Positions 55,828 through 64,000 of a stretch of 64,000 nucleotides of DNA are shown here, piece by piece. The stretch is from the NCBI RefSeq assembly GCF_030812995.1, contig NZ_JAUSTT010000007.1, positions 118,355-182,354 of the forward strand. Reading direction: 5' to 3'. Both the position numbers and the translations under genes were made by a program. Below the pieces are notes generated by a model. That model did not search any database, had not been told where the DNA came from, and worked only from the letters and a program-made list of their open reading frames with translations. Position 1 is the stretch's first letter. Each line of letters begins with the position of its first letter. This stretch comes from Bacillus chungangensis (GTDB lineage: Bacteria > Bacillota > Bacilli > Bacillales > Bacillaceae_C).

Positions 55828-56409
55828 TTATCTAACCCGAAAAAACGAAGGAATTAGTTTTACTATTTCTTTCGTAGAGAGCACAGTAGCAAATTCACGA
55901 TGTAATGTTGCGAGAGAGATATAATGAACTTCATCGGGACTGTAGTAAATATTATCAGGTCCCGTCATTCCGAATGCGGCTGTTGCATCTGAAACTAAGA
56001 ACGTGTTAAAGCCTAAATTTCCACTCATTCTTGCAGTTGTAGATACACAATGTGGAGTAGTTAACCCGACGATCACGACATTTTCCAGTTTATTTTTATT
56101 CATATATTCTTGAAGGTTAGTACCAATAAACGCGCTATTTACATACTTCTGTATAACTTTTTCTCCTTCAATTGGTGCAGCAATTTCTTTAAAAGCAACT
56201 CCAGGATGATCAGGATAGAAACATGAATTTGGGTTTTGAGATAAATGTTGAATGTGAATAACCGGCAACTTTTTAGAGCGCCAAAGGGCAAGTAATTGGC
56301 CAATATTATTTTCTGCTTGTAAGTGATTGCGTTCTCCCCATTTTTCCTCATCAAACCCTTTTTGAACATCTATGATCATTAATGCTGGATTTGTTAATTT
56401 TTTTGTCAT
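55828..56409 (-). CDS. Isochorismatase-family cysteine hydrolase
   Basis: 193 residues, RBS GATGAGGAGG. The catalytic triad is present: Asp14 (MIIDVQKGF), Lys88 (EKVIQKYVNSAF) and Cys121 (GLTTPHCVSTTAR), with the cis-peptide TTPHC. The family includes nicotinamidases, N-carbamoylsarcosine amidases and isochorismatases; the substrate is undecided here. Cytoplasmic, monocistronic, divergent from bcp. Confidence 0.88.
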   Translation of the reverse strand: MTKKLTNPALMIIDVQKGFDEEKWGERNHLQAENNIGQLLALWRSKKLPVIHIQHLSQNPNSCFYPDHPGVAFKEIAAPIEGEKVIQKYVNSAFIGTNLQEYMNKNKLENVVIVGLTTPHCVSTTARMSGNLGFNTFLVSDATAAFGMTGPDNIYYSPDEVHYISLATLHREFATVLSTKEIVKLIPSFFRVR

Positions 56410-56535
56410 TTTAAGTTCCTCCTCATCACATTGATAGCATTATTATATTGTTTATTGCTTGCCTTATTAAAAAGACTTCGATAGTCTAATGATAACAATA
56501 AAATGTCGGTTATGTTGAAAGGGAGGAAACGATAT

Positions 56536-57012
56536 ATGGGTAAAGTGGAAGTTGGCAAAAAAGCACCTGATTTTACACTAGAAGCAAGCAATGGCGAAAA
56601 AGTTAGTCTTTCTGATTTTCGAGGGAAAAATATTGTTTTATACTTTTATCCAAAAGATATGACACCTGGTTGTACGACACAAGCATGTGATTTTAGGGAT
56701 CGGCAACATCATTTTTCCGACTTAAACACGGTCATTATTGGCATTAGTACAGATTCGTTAGAACGGCATCAAAAATTTATTGAGAAATATGATTTGCCTT
56801 TTTTGCTATTAGTAGACGAATCACACCAAGCTGCAGAAGCATTTGAAGTATGGAAGCTAAAGAAGAACTTTGGCAAGGAATATATGGGGATTGAACGTTC
56901 CACCTTTATTATCGACAAAGAAGGTACGTTAGTGAAAGAATGGAGAAAAGTAAAAGTAAAAGGACATGTAGAAGAAGCATTGACATACATAAAGGAACAG
57001 CTATCACATTAA
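56536..57012 (+). CDS. bcp: Thiol peroxidase Bcp (peroxiredoxin, YgaF)
   Basis: 158 residues from the ATG at 56536 (RBS GGGAGG). Peroxiredoxin motif FYPKDMTPGCTTQACDFRD with peroxidatic Cys46 and resolving Cys51, the atypical 2-Cys Bcp pattern, then IGISTDSLERHQKF and Arg in ERSTFIIDKEG. It reduces hydrogen peroxide and alkyl hydroperoxides with thioredoxin. Its place between hemL and perR agrees with B. subtilis ygaF. Confidence 0.93.
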   Translation: MGKVEVGKKAPDFTLEASNGEKVSLSDFRGKNIVLYFYPKDMTPGCTTQACDFRDRQHHFSDLNTVIIGISTDSLERHQKFIEKYDLPFLLLVDESHQAAEAFEVWKLKKNFGKEYMGIERSTFIIDKEGTLVKEWRKVKVKGHVEEALTYIKEQLSH

Positions 57013-57186
57013 TAATAGAAGAAATCGGTTTTTCCTATTTGTACTTTATTGCTCAGAAGAGAGTTGAATGATTTACAGGTAAAATAAAAAAAATCGCCTA
57101 TTTCAAATATTTCTTGGCCATCTGTCCATTCCAAATGACAGTTGCTACATATGTTATATTAGGGCATACCTCCTCAGATATATTTG

Positions 57187-57218
57187 AAAGGATCCATTAT
57201 TTGGGTCCTTTTTTTTGG
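57187..57218 (+). terminator. Terminator downstream of bcp
   Basis: AAAGGATCC and GGGTCCTTT pair with one G-T pair and are followed by eight T, about 175 bases after the bcp stop. The rest of the 414-base gap before abgT holds no gene. Confidence 0.65.
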
Positions 57219-57426
57219 TTATAGGGCAGGCGAATTTAGCTTTATTGAATAAGCTTTATAATAATTTAATTTTGGTAATTTTCATCCTATTCTGGATATG
57301 GACGGATGCCTTTCATAATATTGAAATTCAACCTATAATGTTTTTATTGTGTCAATTTTGGGTAGCTTAAATGCAATCCTTAAACAAGGATTTTTTTGAT
57401 ACAAATATTATATGGAAGGTGAGAAA

Positions 57427-58953
57427 GTGGAAACAACAGCTAAAAAAAGCTGGTTTTTGAGAAGTTTGGATTGGGTTGAAAAAATTGGCAACAAACTTCC
57501 TCATCCTGTCACATTATTTTTTATTTTTGCTGGATTCATTGTCATTGCTTCTGCCATTGCTTCAGCGATGGGGGTTACGGTCGAAGACCCAATTGCAGGG
57601 GAAACACTGGAAATTTTCAACCTATTAAGTAAAGATGGCGTACAGTATATGTTCGAAAGTGCTGTAGACAATTTTATTGGCTTCGCTCCTTTAGGAACTG
57701 TACTTGTTACGATGCTTGGAATCGGGTTGGCAGAACGTTCTGGTCTTATAAGTGCAGCTTTGAAAGCACTTGTTACTTCTGTGCCAAAACAGTTAATCAC
57801 AGCAGCATTAGTATTTGGCGGAATCATGTCTAGTATGGCAGCAGACGCAGGTTATGTTGTTTTAACACCATTAGGAGCAGTATTATTTGCTGGGCTTGGC
57901 AGACATCCATTAGCTGGTTTAGCTGCTGCATTTGCTGGCGTATCAGGAGGTTTTAGTGCAAACTTGCTATTAACTTCCCTCGATCCGTTGCTAGGTGATT
58001 TAACAATTCAAGCGGCAGCAACGGTTAATCCCGAATATGCTGCACAAATGACTTATTTGATGAACTGGTATTTCATGATTGCTTCCGTTTTATTATTAAC
58101 ATTGGTCGGAACGTTAGTGACTGAATATTTAGTTGAACCAAGATTAGGGAAGTTTAAGGGAGAAAAAAATCAACTGGATGATACAGGTTTAAAGTCGATT
58201 GAAAAGAGAGGGCTTTGGGCAGCATTAGTTGCTTTAATTGCAACTTCTGCATTATTGTCGCTATTAGTCGTTCCAAGTTGGGGACCACTAAGGGGAGATG
58301 GGACACTATTAGAAGCTCCGTTCTTTCAAGCGCTTGTACCAGTATTATTGATCTTTTTCTTTGTACCTGGTCTTGTTTATGGCATAGTAACGAAAGAAAT
58401 AAAAAATGATAAAGATGTGGCCAATCAGTTATCAGATACGATGGCTTCAATGGGAACTTATATTTTGTTAGCATTTGCTGCAGGCCAATTTGTCAGTTAT
58501 TTTAACCATACAAACCTTGGAAAAGTGATTTCAGTTAAAGGTGCAGATTTTTTACAAAACACCGGATTTGAAGGCATTCCTTTAATTCTTAGCTTCTTAA
58601 TTGTTACAGCACTGATTAACTTATTTATTGGCAGTGCTTCGGCGAAGTGGGCAATTATGGCTCCGATTTTCGTTCCTATTATGATGCATCTTGGCTATTC
58701 GCCAGAATTTACGCAAGCACTATATAGAATCGCTGATTCTACAACCAATATCATTTCTCCGCTTATGCCATATTTTGCGATCGTTATCGCTTTTGCTCAA
58801 AAGTATGATCGAAAAGTGGGTATCGGAACGCTTATTGCAACGATGCTTCCATATGCGATTGCTTTTTCGATAATGTGGACATTGATGATCATTATTTGGA
58901 TGGCAACAGGCTTTGACCTTGGACCAAATGCTCCAATTTTCTATGGAAAATAA
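57427..58953 (+). CDS. AbgT family transporter
   Basis: 508 residues from the GTG at 57427, which has GGAAGGTGAG in front; an ATG five codons earlier has no RBS. About eleven to thirteen membrane helices. AbgT family segments: KLPHPVTLFFIFAG, FAPLGTVLVTMLGIGLAERS, SSMAADAGYVVLTPLGA, GSASAKWAIMAPIFVPIMM and RIADSTTNIISPLMPYF. Members import p-aminobenzoyl-glutamate or export sulfonamides, probably with H+ or Na+. Monocistronic. Which role applies cannot be told. Confidence 0.92.
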   Translation: METTAKKSWFLRSLDWVEKIGNKLPHPVTLFFIFAGFIVIASAIASAMGVTVEDPIAGETLEIFNLLSKDGVQYMFESAVDNFIGFAPLGTVLVTMLGIGLAERSGLISAALKALVTSVPKQLITAALVFGGIMSSMAADAGYVVLTPLGAVLFAGLGRHPLAGLAAAFAGVSGGFSANLLLTSLDPLLGDLTIQAAATVNPEYAAQMTYLMNWYFMIASVLLLTLVGTLVTEYLVEPRLGKFKGEKNQLDDTGLKSIEKRGLWAALVALIATSALLSLLVVPSWGPLRGDGTLLEAPFFQALVPVLLIFFFVPGLVYGIVTKEIKNDKDVANQLSDTMASMGTYILLAFAAGQFVSYFNHTNLGKVISVKGADFLQNTGFEGIPLILSFLIVTALINLFIGSASAKWAIMAPIFVPIMMHLGYSPEFTQALYRIADSTTNIISPLMPYFAIVIAFAQKYDRKVGIGTLIATMLPYAIAFSIMWTLMIIIWMATGFDLGPNAPIFYGK

Positions 58954-58960
58954 GCTGGAT

Positions 58961-58994
58961 AAGCCTCTCTGCATTTTTGCAGAGGGCTTTTTTC
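58961..58994 (+). terminator. Terminator of the AbgT gene
   Basis: AGCCTCTCTGCA and TGCAGAGGGCTT pair and are followed by TTTTTC. Confidence 0.8.
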
Positions 58995-59083
58995 TGTTAA
59001 CAGGTATAGAATTAATAAACAAGCAATTTTTATTACCAATAGAATGTTAAAATGTTATAAAATGCTTTTTTAGGGGTGATTGA

Positions 59084-60031
59084 ATGCAAGTATTATTAAC
59101 CTTAAATCCGCCGCCGTTTTTAAAAGAAGATATGCATGCGACTTTCCCACAAATTTACTTTCATTATGAAAAGTTATCGGCTGCGGAGAATATTCTTCCT
59201 CATGCAGAAATCATTGTTACATATGGAGAAGATTTAACTGTTGAGCATTTAGAAAAGGCGAAGCGCTTAAAATGGATTATGGTAGCGTCAGCAGGTTTAG
59301 AAAAAATGCCTTTAGCACAAATAGCAGAGAGGAATATCCTCGTAACAAATGCAAGAGGTATTCATAAAATTCCGATGGCCGAATTTACAATTGGTTTATT
59401 ACTGCAACATATGAAACAGTTTCCTGTCATTTGGCAGCAGGAGCGAGAAAACATTTGGAATAAACGAGTGCCGATGGGAGAATTATATGGAAAAACGATC
59501 ATGGTTGTTGGAGCAGGAGCAATAGGTTCCGAAATTGCCAAGCTTTCAAAAGCGTTTTCGATGACGACAATCGGAGTGAACGCTTCAGGAAACTCAGTTG
59601 CTTATTTTGATCAAATGTTGAGAGCTGATGAGATAGCAGAAGGTTTAAAAAGAACAGATTTTGTTGTTTCCGTTTTGCCAAGTACGGAAAAGACACAACA
59701 TTTTTTTCAGAAGGAACATTTTATCGCCATGAAGGAAAGTGCAGTTTTTATCAATATTGGACGAGGTGATGTTGTACAAGAATCTGTTTTAATTGATGCA
59801 TTGAAAAAGGAAGAGATTGCCCACGCTTATTTAGATGTGTTTCAAACAGAACCTTTACCAGCCGATCATCCTTTTTGGTCAATGAACAATCTTACGGTAA
59901 CTCCTCATATTTCTAGTAAATCGAAGCAATATTTACCAAGAGTATTTGATATTTGGAAGCACAACCTGCATACATATATTCGTAATGGCAATGATTATCT
60001 GAATGTCATCGATTTAAAGAGGGGATATTAG
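59084..60031 (+). CDS. D-isomer 2-hydroxyacid dehydrogenase family protein
   Basis: 315 residues, RBS TAGGGGTGA. Rossmann motif VVGAGAIGSEIAKLS, SVLPSTEKTQHFF, INIGRGDVVQESVLIDAL, catalytic Arg in the GRGD region, Glu in YLDVFQTEPLP and His in VTPHISSKS. It reduces or oxidises a 2-keto/2-hydroxy acid with NAD(P)H. The divergent N-terminal substrate domain resembles the Bacillus YoaD/GyaR-like proteins; substrate unknown. One base separates it from the adenosyltransferase gene, so they are co-transcribed. Confidence 0.88.
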   Translation: MQVLLTLNPPPFLKEDMHATFPQIYFHYEKLSAAENILPHAEIIVTYGEDLTVEHLEKAKRLKWIMVASAGLEKMPLAQIAERNILVTNARGIHKIPMAEFTIGLLLQHMKQFPVIWQQERENIWNKRVPMGELYGKTIMVVGAGAIGSEIAKLSKAFSMTTIGVNASGNSVAYFDQMLRADEIAEGLKRTDFVVSVLPSTEKTQHFFQKEHFIAMKESAVFINIGRGDVVQESVLIDALKKEEIAHAYLDVFQTEPLPADHPFWSMNNLTVTPHISSKSKQYLPRVFDIWKHNLHTYIRNGNDYLNVIDLKRGY

Positions 60032-60032
60032 C

Positions 60033-60599
60033 ATGAAAATCTATACTAAGACTGGTGATAATGGTACAACATCTTTAGTTTATGGGCAGCGGGTTTCGAA
60101 GAATGATTCTCGTGTAGATGCTTTTGGGACATGTGATGAAGCAAATTCGATGATCGGATTAGCTTTAAGCTATTTAAATAAAGCTGATTTTAAGGATATC
60201 ACTTCGTTCAAAGCTTATTTTAATGAAATACAAACTGGACTCTTTCATGTTGGTGCAGAATTATCAACACCTAACGATAAAACTGTAAAATGGGAAGTAA
60301 CTCAGGATGATATTGAGAAAATGGAAATGATGATAGACAGATGGAGTAAGGAGCTAACTCCTTTAAAAAACTTTATTTTACCTGGTGGACATGTTTCGGG
60401 ATCTGCTTTTCATGTTGCACGTACTATTGTTAGAAGAGCAGAGAGGAAAGCCGTCTCATTGGAATGCGTTAATCCACTTGTATTATCATATTTAAATCGT
60501 CTTTCTGATTTATTGTTTGTTGCTGCGCGATATGTGAACAGTCAACTCGGTGCACCAGAACAAATGCTGCATGAAAAAGAGAGGCAAGGAGAAGGCTAA
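60033..60599 (+). CDS. Corrinoid (cob(I)alamin) adenosyltransferase, PduO type
   Basis: 188 residues, RBS AAGAGGGG. N-terminal KIYTKTGDNGTTSLVYG, ATP-binding KNDSRVDAFGTCDEANSMIG, and FHVARTIVRRAERKAVSLE with SYLNRLSDLLFVAARY. It transfers the adenosyl group of ATP to cob(I)alamin, giving coenzyme B12. It is a cytoplasmic homotrimer by family. The B. subtilis relative is YvqK. The link to the 2-hydroxyacid dehydrogenase is not obvious. Confidence 0.93.
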   Translation: MKIYTKTGDNGTTSLVYGQRVSKNDSRVDAFGTCDEANSMIGLALSYLNKADFKDITSFKAYFNEIQTGLFHVGAELSTPNDKTVKWEVTQDDIEKMEMMIDRWSKELTPLKNFILPGGHVSGSAFHVARTIVRRAERKAVSLECVNPLVLSYLNRLSDLLFVAARYVNSQLGAPEQMLHEKERQGEG

Positions 60600-60635
60600 T
60601 AACGGAAGGAACTTTCGTTCGAAAGCCTATAAATA

Positions 60636-60665
60636 TTGACAATTGTCTAGTTTTTTTAGTAAACT
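60636..60665 (+). promoter_or_regulatory. Candidate promoter of perR
   Basis: TTGACA, 18-base spacer, TAAACT. The PerR box lies directly downstream, over the expected transcription start. Confidence 0.6.
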
Positions 60666-60667
60666 AA

Positions 60668-60682
60668 TTATAAGTATTTTAA
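60668..60682 (+). promoter_or_regulatory. perR: PerR box upstream of perR
   Basis: TTATAAGTATTTTAA matches 13 of 15 positions of the Per box TTATAATNATTATAA. Its place between the promoter and the start fits autorepression, as known in B. subtilis. Confidence 0.75.
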
Positions 60683-60721
60683 TCTGATAATGAATTTCAT
60701 TAAGAAAAGAGGTGCATGGCG

Positions 60722-61165
60722 ATGGTCGAAGTCCAGCTAAAAGAAGCAATTAAGACGTTAAAACAAACTGGGGTTCGAATTACACCGCAGCGTCATGCGA
60801 TACTTGAATACCTAATCCGTTATATGTCACACCCAACAGCTGACGAAATATATAAAGCATTAGAAGAAAAGTTTCCGAATATGAGTGTTGCAACTGTCTA
60901 TAACAATCTCCGTGTATTTCGTGATGTAGGTCTTGTCAAAGAACTCACATACGGCGATTCATCAAGCAGATTTGATTTTGTTACATCAGATCATTACCAT
61001 GCAATCTGTGAAGATTGCGGGAGAATAGTTGATTTTCATTATCCTGGACTTGATGAGGTAGAACATTTGGCATCACATGTGACTGGATTTAAAGTAAGTC
61101 ATCATCGCATGGAAATTTACGGAAAGTGTCCAGAATGTAAACAAAAACAAGAGAAATCTAAATAA
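60722..61165 (+). CDS. perR: Peroxide-sensing transcriptional repressor PerR
   Basis: 147 residues from the ATG at 60722, which puts every metal ligand at the B. subtilis number: His37, Asp85, His91, His93 and Asp104 for the regulatory Fe/Mn site, and Cys96, Cys99, Cys136 and Cys139 for structural zinc. The winged-helix domain includes [15 protein letters not shown] and [14 protein letters not shown]. Fe2+-catalysed oxidation of His37/His91 by peroxide releases it from DNA. A Per box lies upstream. bcp is nearby, but I saw no Per box before it. RBS AGAGGTG. Confidence 0.96.
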   Translation: MVEVQLKEAIKTLKQTGVRITPQRHAILEYLIRYMSHPTADEIYKALEEKFPNMSVATVYNNLRVFRDVGLVKELTYGDSSSRFDFVTSDHYHAICEDCGRIVDFHYPGLDEVEHLASHVTGFKVSHHRMEIYGKCPECKQKQEKSK

Positions 61166-61250
61166 GATTGACGTGTTCTTAAAGATGTTTTCTATTTGCA
61201 AGAGCTCGTATAGATTGAACATAATAAGATGACTTATGAAGTCTTGTTAA

Positions 61251-61290
61251 AAAAAATTGCCTCTGTACTTTAACAGAGGCAATTTTTTTA
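61251..61290. terminator. Bidirectional terminator between perR and ygzB
   Basis: AAAAAATTGCCTCTGT and ACAGAGGCAATTTTTTT are near-perfect inverted repeats with T runs on both strands. The rest of the 332-base gap shows no gene. Confidence 0.85.
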
Positions 61291-61497
61291 CTATAAATCA
61301 ACAAGCTTCGCTGTTTATGTGATTTTATTATATCTTTAACTTCTCTTTAATGGATAAGGAAGCAATTTGATCTTAACATTTTCTGAAGAGAAAAGTTTAA
61401 TCATTTTATCCGGTTGCTATTTTTAAAAAATGAGTTTCTTCTATTAGAAGAGCATGTCCCATGTTTCGTTACGATTCCAACATCATAATGAAATAAT

Positions 61498-61866
61498 TCA
61501 CCTTTTTTCTTCTGAGACATTCATCTTTCGATTATAGTTCTCATCAAATTCTTTTCCTTCGAGGCTTGGATCTAACGTTAGTGTTTCATTACAATGCATG
61601 CACATATCGACACGTCCGAGTATTTTTGTTCCCTTTCCGCATGTAGGACAAACAACCTGCACTGCTTTTGTCGAGAGCATCCCAATCCAAAAATAAACAA
61701 CAGTACTTGCAATGATAAAGAGAAATCCGATGATCATGAAAATCGACATAACCATTGGCTTTTTGAGAAAGAAGATACCACCGTACATAATAATAATGCC
61801 AATAAATATTAAGCTTAATGCGAATGCCCGAATTTTATTAATTTTGCTTTTATATTTTTTTGCCAT
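61498..61866 (-). CDS. ygzB: YgzB family membrane protein with zinc ribbon
   Basis: 122 residues from the ATG at 61866 (RBS GGGAGGGG). A basic N-terminus, two membrane helices (about 14-34 and 43-66), then a cytoplasmic zinc-ribbon [11 protein letters not shown]...MCMHC (C-x2-C-x14-C-x2-C) and a charged tail. UPF0295 family; function unknown. Between perR and ygxA as in B. subtilis. Confidence 0.92.
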   Translation of the reverse strand: MAKKYKSKINKIRAFALSLIFIGIIIMYGGIFFLKKPMVMSIFMIIGFLFIIASTVVYFWIGMLSTKAVQVVCPTCGKGTKILGRVDMCMHCNETLTLDPSLEGKEFDENYNRKMNVSEEKR

Positions 61867-62114
61867 GATGACCCCTCCCACATTAATCCTAACTATACCA
61901 TAAATATATGAAATATCGTAACGAAGATAATCATCGAAAAAAGCAGGAAATTGATAAAATTTGTCGAAGAAGTACTGGTCTGAATTTATTTAATTTCTGC
62001 TGACAGAAACGAAAATAAGAAAGTGACAACTGAGAGCCCGCTGTGGACTGATAGTAAGTTATTATAAAAAACACGAAGTCAGTAATACTATTTAATATGT
62101 TGGAGGCATTTAAA

Positions 62115-62990
62115 ATGGATGATGTGTTAAGGCCGCTCTATCAGGAAAGAGCAAGCTATCCCCATACAATTGGTATTTTAAAGATTGATCAAAAACCGCC
62201 GTTATCAACAGTAGCAGAATGTTTTGACACTGTCCTTCTTACAATTGTGAAAGAAGCAGAGCAAGCATTATTAATAAAGCATTATCAATATGAGGAACAG
62301 TTAGCTGCACTTCATATTGTCACAGAAAAACAATTAAATGAATGGATTTTATTAGGCTCCAATCGTAAAGTAATCGAGTGGATAAATACAGGGATCATTG
62401 TATACGATCGCAACGACTACGTACATGATTTAAAAAGAAAACTTCAAGATGGAGACTTTTCAGGACGCCAGATCAGGATGGGATTAGAATTTGCTAAGCT
62501 AGTGAAAAGGTATATGGAAGGAAAAGTTTTTTTCTCTAAAAAACAATATCTTGATGCTTATCATGAAGCCGTTCATGCATTGCATCATTTAGCGCGCTTA
62601 GCAGTTTTTCAAAAAGGCCTCTTCCCTGAGATAACTGTTTGGAATCAATTACGAGAATTAGAACCAGAAATATATCAATTATATAAAGAACTGCTCACTA
62701 GCAATGAATCAGTGGAACAGAAATTAAAGCTGTTATTTTTAGCAAGTGAGTTTCTCATGCACTCGCAAACAAAGACAGGCAGCAGTCATCTTTTGAATGT
62801 TTTGTCACAACGAGAATGTTGGTCTATTGCGGAGATGAACGAACATCCTGAGCTCCAGTATTATGGTGTAGATTTAAACATGCTTATTTCCTATCTTGTT
62901 GAAAAAAAAGAATTGGAAGTAGTAAAGGCAGAGACAAAAGGAAAGCAATTGTATCATCGATTTTATCGAATATCTTCAACAACTCCCTAA
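62115..62990 (+). CDS. ygxA: Nucleotidyltransferase-like protein YgxA
   Basis: 291 residues from the ATG at 62115, with TTGGAGG 9 bases upstream; an ATG six codons earlier overlaps that RBS. The YgxA family has a nucleotidyltransferase-like N-terminal domain (residues 1-115), a substrate-binding helical domain, and a C-terminal helix-turn-helix-like part. The canonical GS-x-D-x-D catalytic motif is not evident, so activity is doubtful. It is the last gene before the rRNA operon, as in B. subtilis. Confidence 0.9.
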   Translation: MDDVLRPLYQERASYPHTIGILKIDQKPPLSTVAECFDTVLLTIVKEAEQALLIKHYQYEEQLAALHIVTEKQLNEWILLGSNRKVIEWINTGIIVYDRNDYVHDLKRKLQDGDFSGRQIRMGLEFAKLVKRYMEGKVFFSKKQYLDAYHEAVHALHHLARLAVFQKGLFPEITVWNQLRELEPEIYQLYKELLTSNESVEQKLKLLFLASEFLMHSQTKTGSSHLLNVLSQRECWSIAEMNEHPELQYYGVDLNMLISYLVEKKELEVVKAETKGKQLYHRFYRISSTTP

Positions 62991-63336
62991 CGCAAGTGAA
63001 GACTTTAACAAAGAAAAGTAAGATAATCTCATGTAGGAACATGGAAATGGAGATTTATTTATTATTAATGGAGAGATTTTGAGATAGCACTAACTGATTT
63101 AAACCTGCTAGGGCAAGTTACATAAGTGTTAATAAGTTCTCTTCATATTTAAGTATCGTTTTTGTATATTGAACTGCTTGTTTCTTTTATAGACAGTAAG
63201 CAAGTATCTCTGCTTCCATGTAAAAGCTTTTCTTTTGTACTCTAAAATAATGATTGACCATGAACAGTATTTGATGATAGGATGTATTTACTGTCTTGAA
63301 AGATACATTTTTTTTAAAAAAAGTTTTAAAAAGCTG
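62991..63336. other. Intergenic region before the rRNA promoter
   Basis: No gene seen. AT-rich, particularly from 63308 to 63334, which fits an UP element for the rRNA promoter. Confidence 0.5.
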
Positions 63337-63365
63337 TTGACTTAATTATTAATGGGTGTTATTAT
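63308..63365 (+). promoter_or_regulatory. rRNA operon promoter with UP-like element
   Basis: TTGACT at 63337-63342, a 17-base spacer and TATTAT at 63360-63365, preceded by a run of T and A tracts. Confidence 0.8.
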
Positions 63366-63520
63366 ATAAAAGTCGCTTCAAGGAAGGCGGCGAATTGAAC
63401 CTTGAAAACTGAACAAAACAAAACGTCAATTTAATTCTAAATTTTAACTATGAGCTATTCAAGCTTTTCTAAATAATAGTACATGATGTTTTGAACTCTA
63501 TGACACTCGTTTTAGAACGT

Positions 63521-63638
63521 AAAAAGTTCAAGGAGCGAGAAGGTCAAGGAAGTTTGGGGGAGAAGCACCGGAGCGTACTAAAGTACGTGAGGATGCGCCG
63601 AGCCGAAACTGACGCAGAGATCCGAAGTTAATTGAACT

Positions 63639-63643
<5 letters not shown>
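63521..63643 (+). other. Structured 16S rRNA leader
   Basis: AAAAAGTTCAA at the left pairs with TTGAACTTTTTT directly at the 16S start. Between them AGTTTGG pairs with CCGAAACT (one bulge) and GCGTACTAAAGTACGT forms a central hairpin. The base of the structure coincides with the mature 5' end, so it is probably part of rRNA processing. Confidence 0.6.

Positions 63644-64000
<357 letters not shown>

Overview
The window is a low-GC chromosomal segment of a spore-forming member of the Bacillaceae. The evidence is a gamma-type small acid-soluble spore protein gene, the spore-cortex deacetylase pdaA, strong AGGAGG ribosome binding sites, and gene order matching the Bacillus subtilis yfkD-yfkAB, yfhC to ygaE and hemL-bcp-perR-ygzB-ygxA-rrn blocks. 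The right edge enters a 16S rRNA gene of Bacillus type. I did not identify the species.

Layout. 0-6.3 kb: tail of an OsmC-family gene, yfkD, yfkAB (minus), a fused class I fumarase and pdaA. 6.3-10.2 kb: a decayed stretch with a frameshifted DUF3953 gene, an IS1595-type transposase remnant, a TTTAT-bounded repeat and a motA N-terminal fragment inside a two-component/ABC exporter locus (7.9-13.7 kb). 14.1-24.2 kb: a MarR regulator and a dipeptide-type ABC importer followed by two tandem creatinase/prolidase-fold hydrolases and an M20 N-carbamoyl-amino-acid hydrolase, apparently one uptake-and-hydrolysis pathway. 24.5-33.2 kb: OsmC protein, glycerate kinase, LCP protein, a manganese-type ABC importer, an rRNA methyltransferase, and a DoxX gene preceded by two Rex-like operators. 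33.4-44.3 kb: the yfh/yga block (yfhD, yfhF, recX, yfhH, yfhC-like, yfhP, mutY, fabL, gamma SASP, ygaC, ygaD), interrupted by a TnpB remnant and a displaced fabF 3' fragment. 44.4-52.1 kb: a DUF418 membrane protein and a second oligopeptide importer. 52.1-63.0 kb: ygaE, hemL, a small K+ channel, isochorismatase-like hydrolase, bcp, an AbgT transporter, a 2-hydroxyacid dehydrogenase, a cobalamin adenosyltransferase, perR with a PerR box, ygzB and ygxA. 63.3-64 kb: rRNA promoter, structured leader and 16S rRNA.

A dispersed repeat family is the main non-genic theme: about 250 bp, starting with TTTATCCCACATC and ending with a long hairpin and TTTCACTTTAT. Three copies are full or nearly full, one is extended by an internal duplication, one is reduced to its two ends, one is truncated by an IS-like end and one is strongly diverged. 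With the TnpB remnant they suggest old IS200/IS605-type activity, but that link is inference.

I saw no CRISPR array, prophage, tRNA gene or intact transposase. The strongest candidate for something little described is the MarR-ABC importer-M24-M24-M20 operon. Both M24 proteins lack standard metal ligands and carry a creatinase-like LERT motif.
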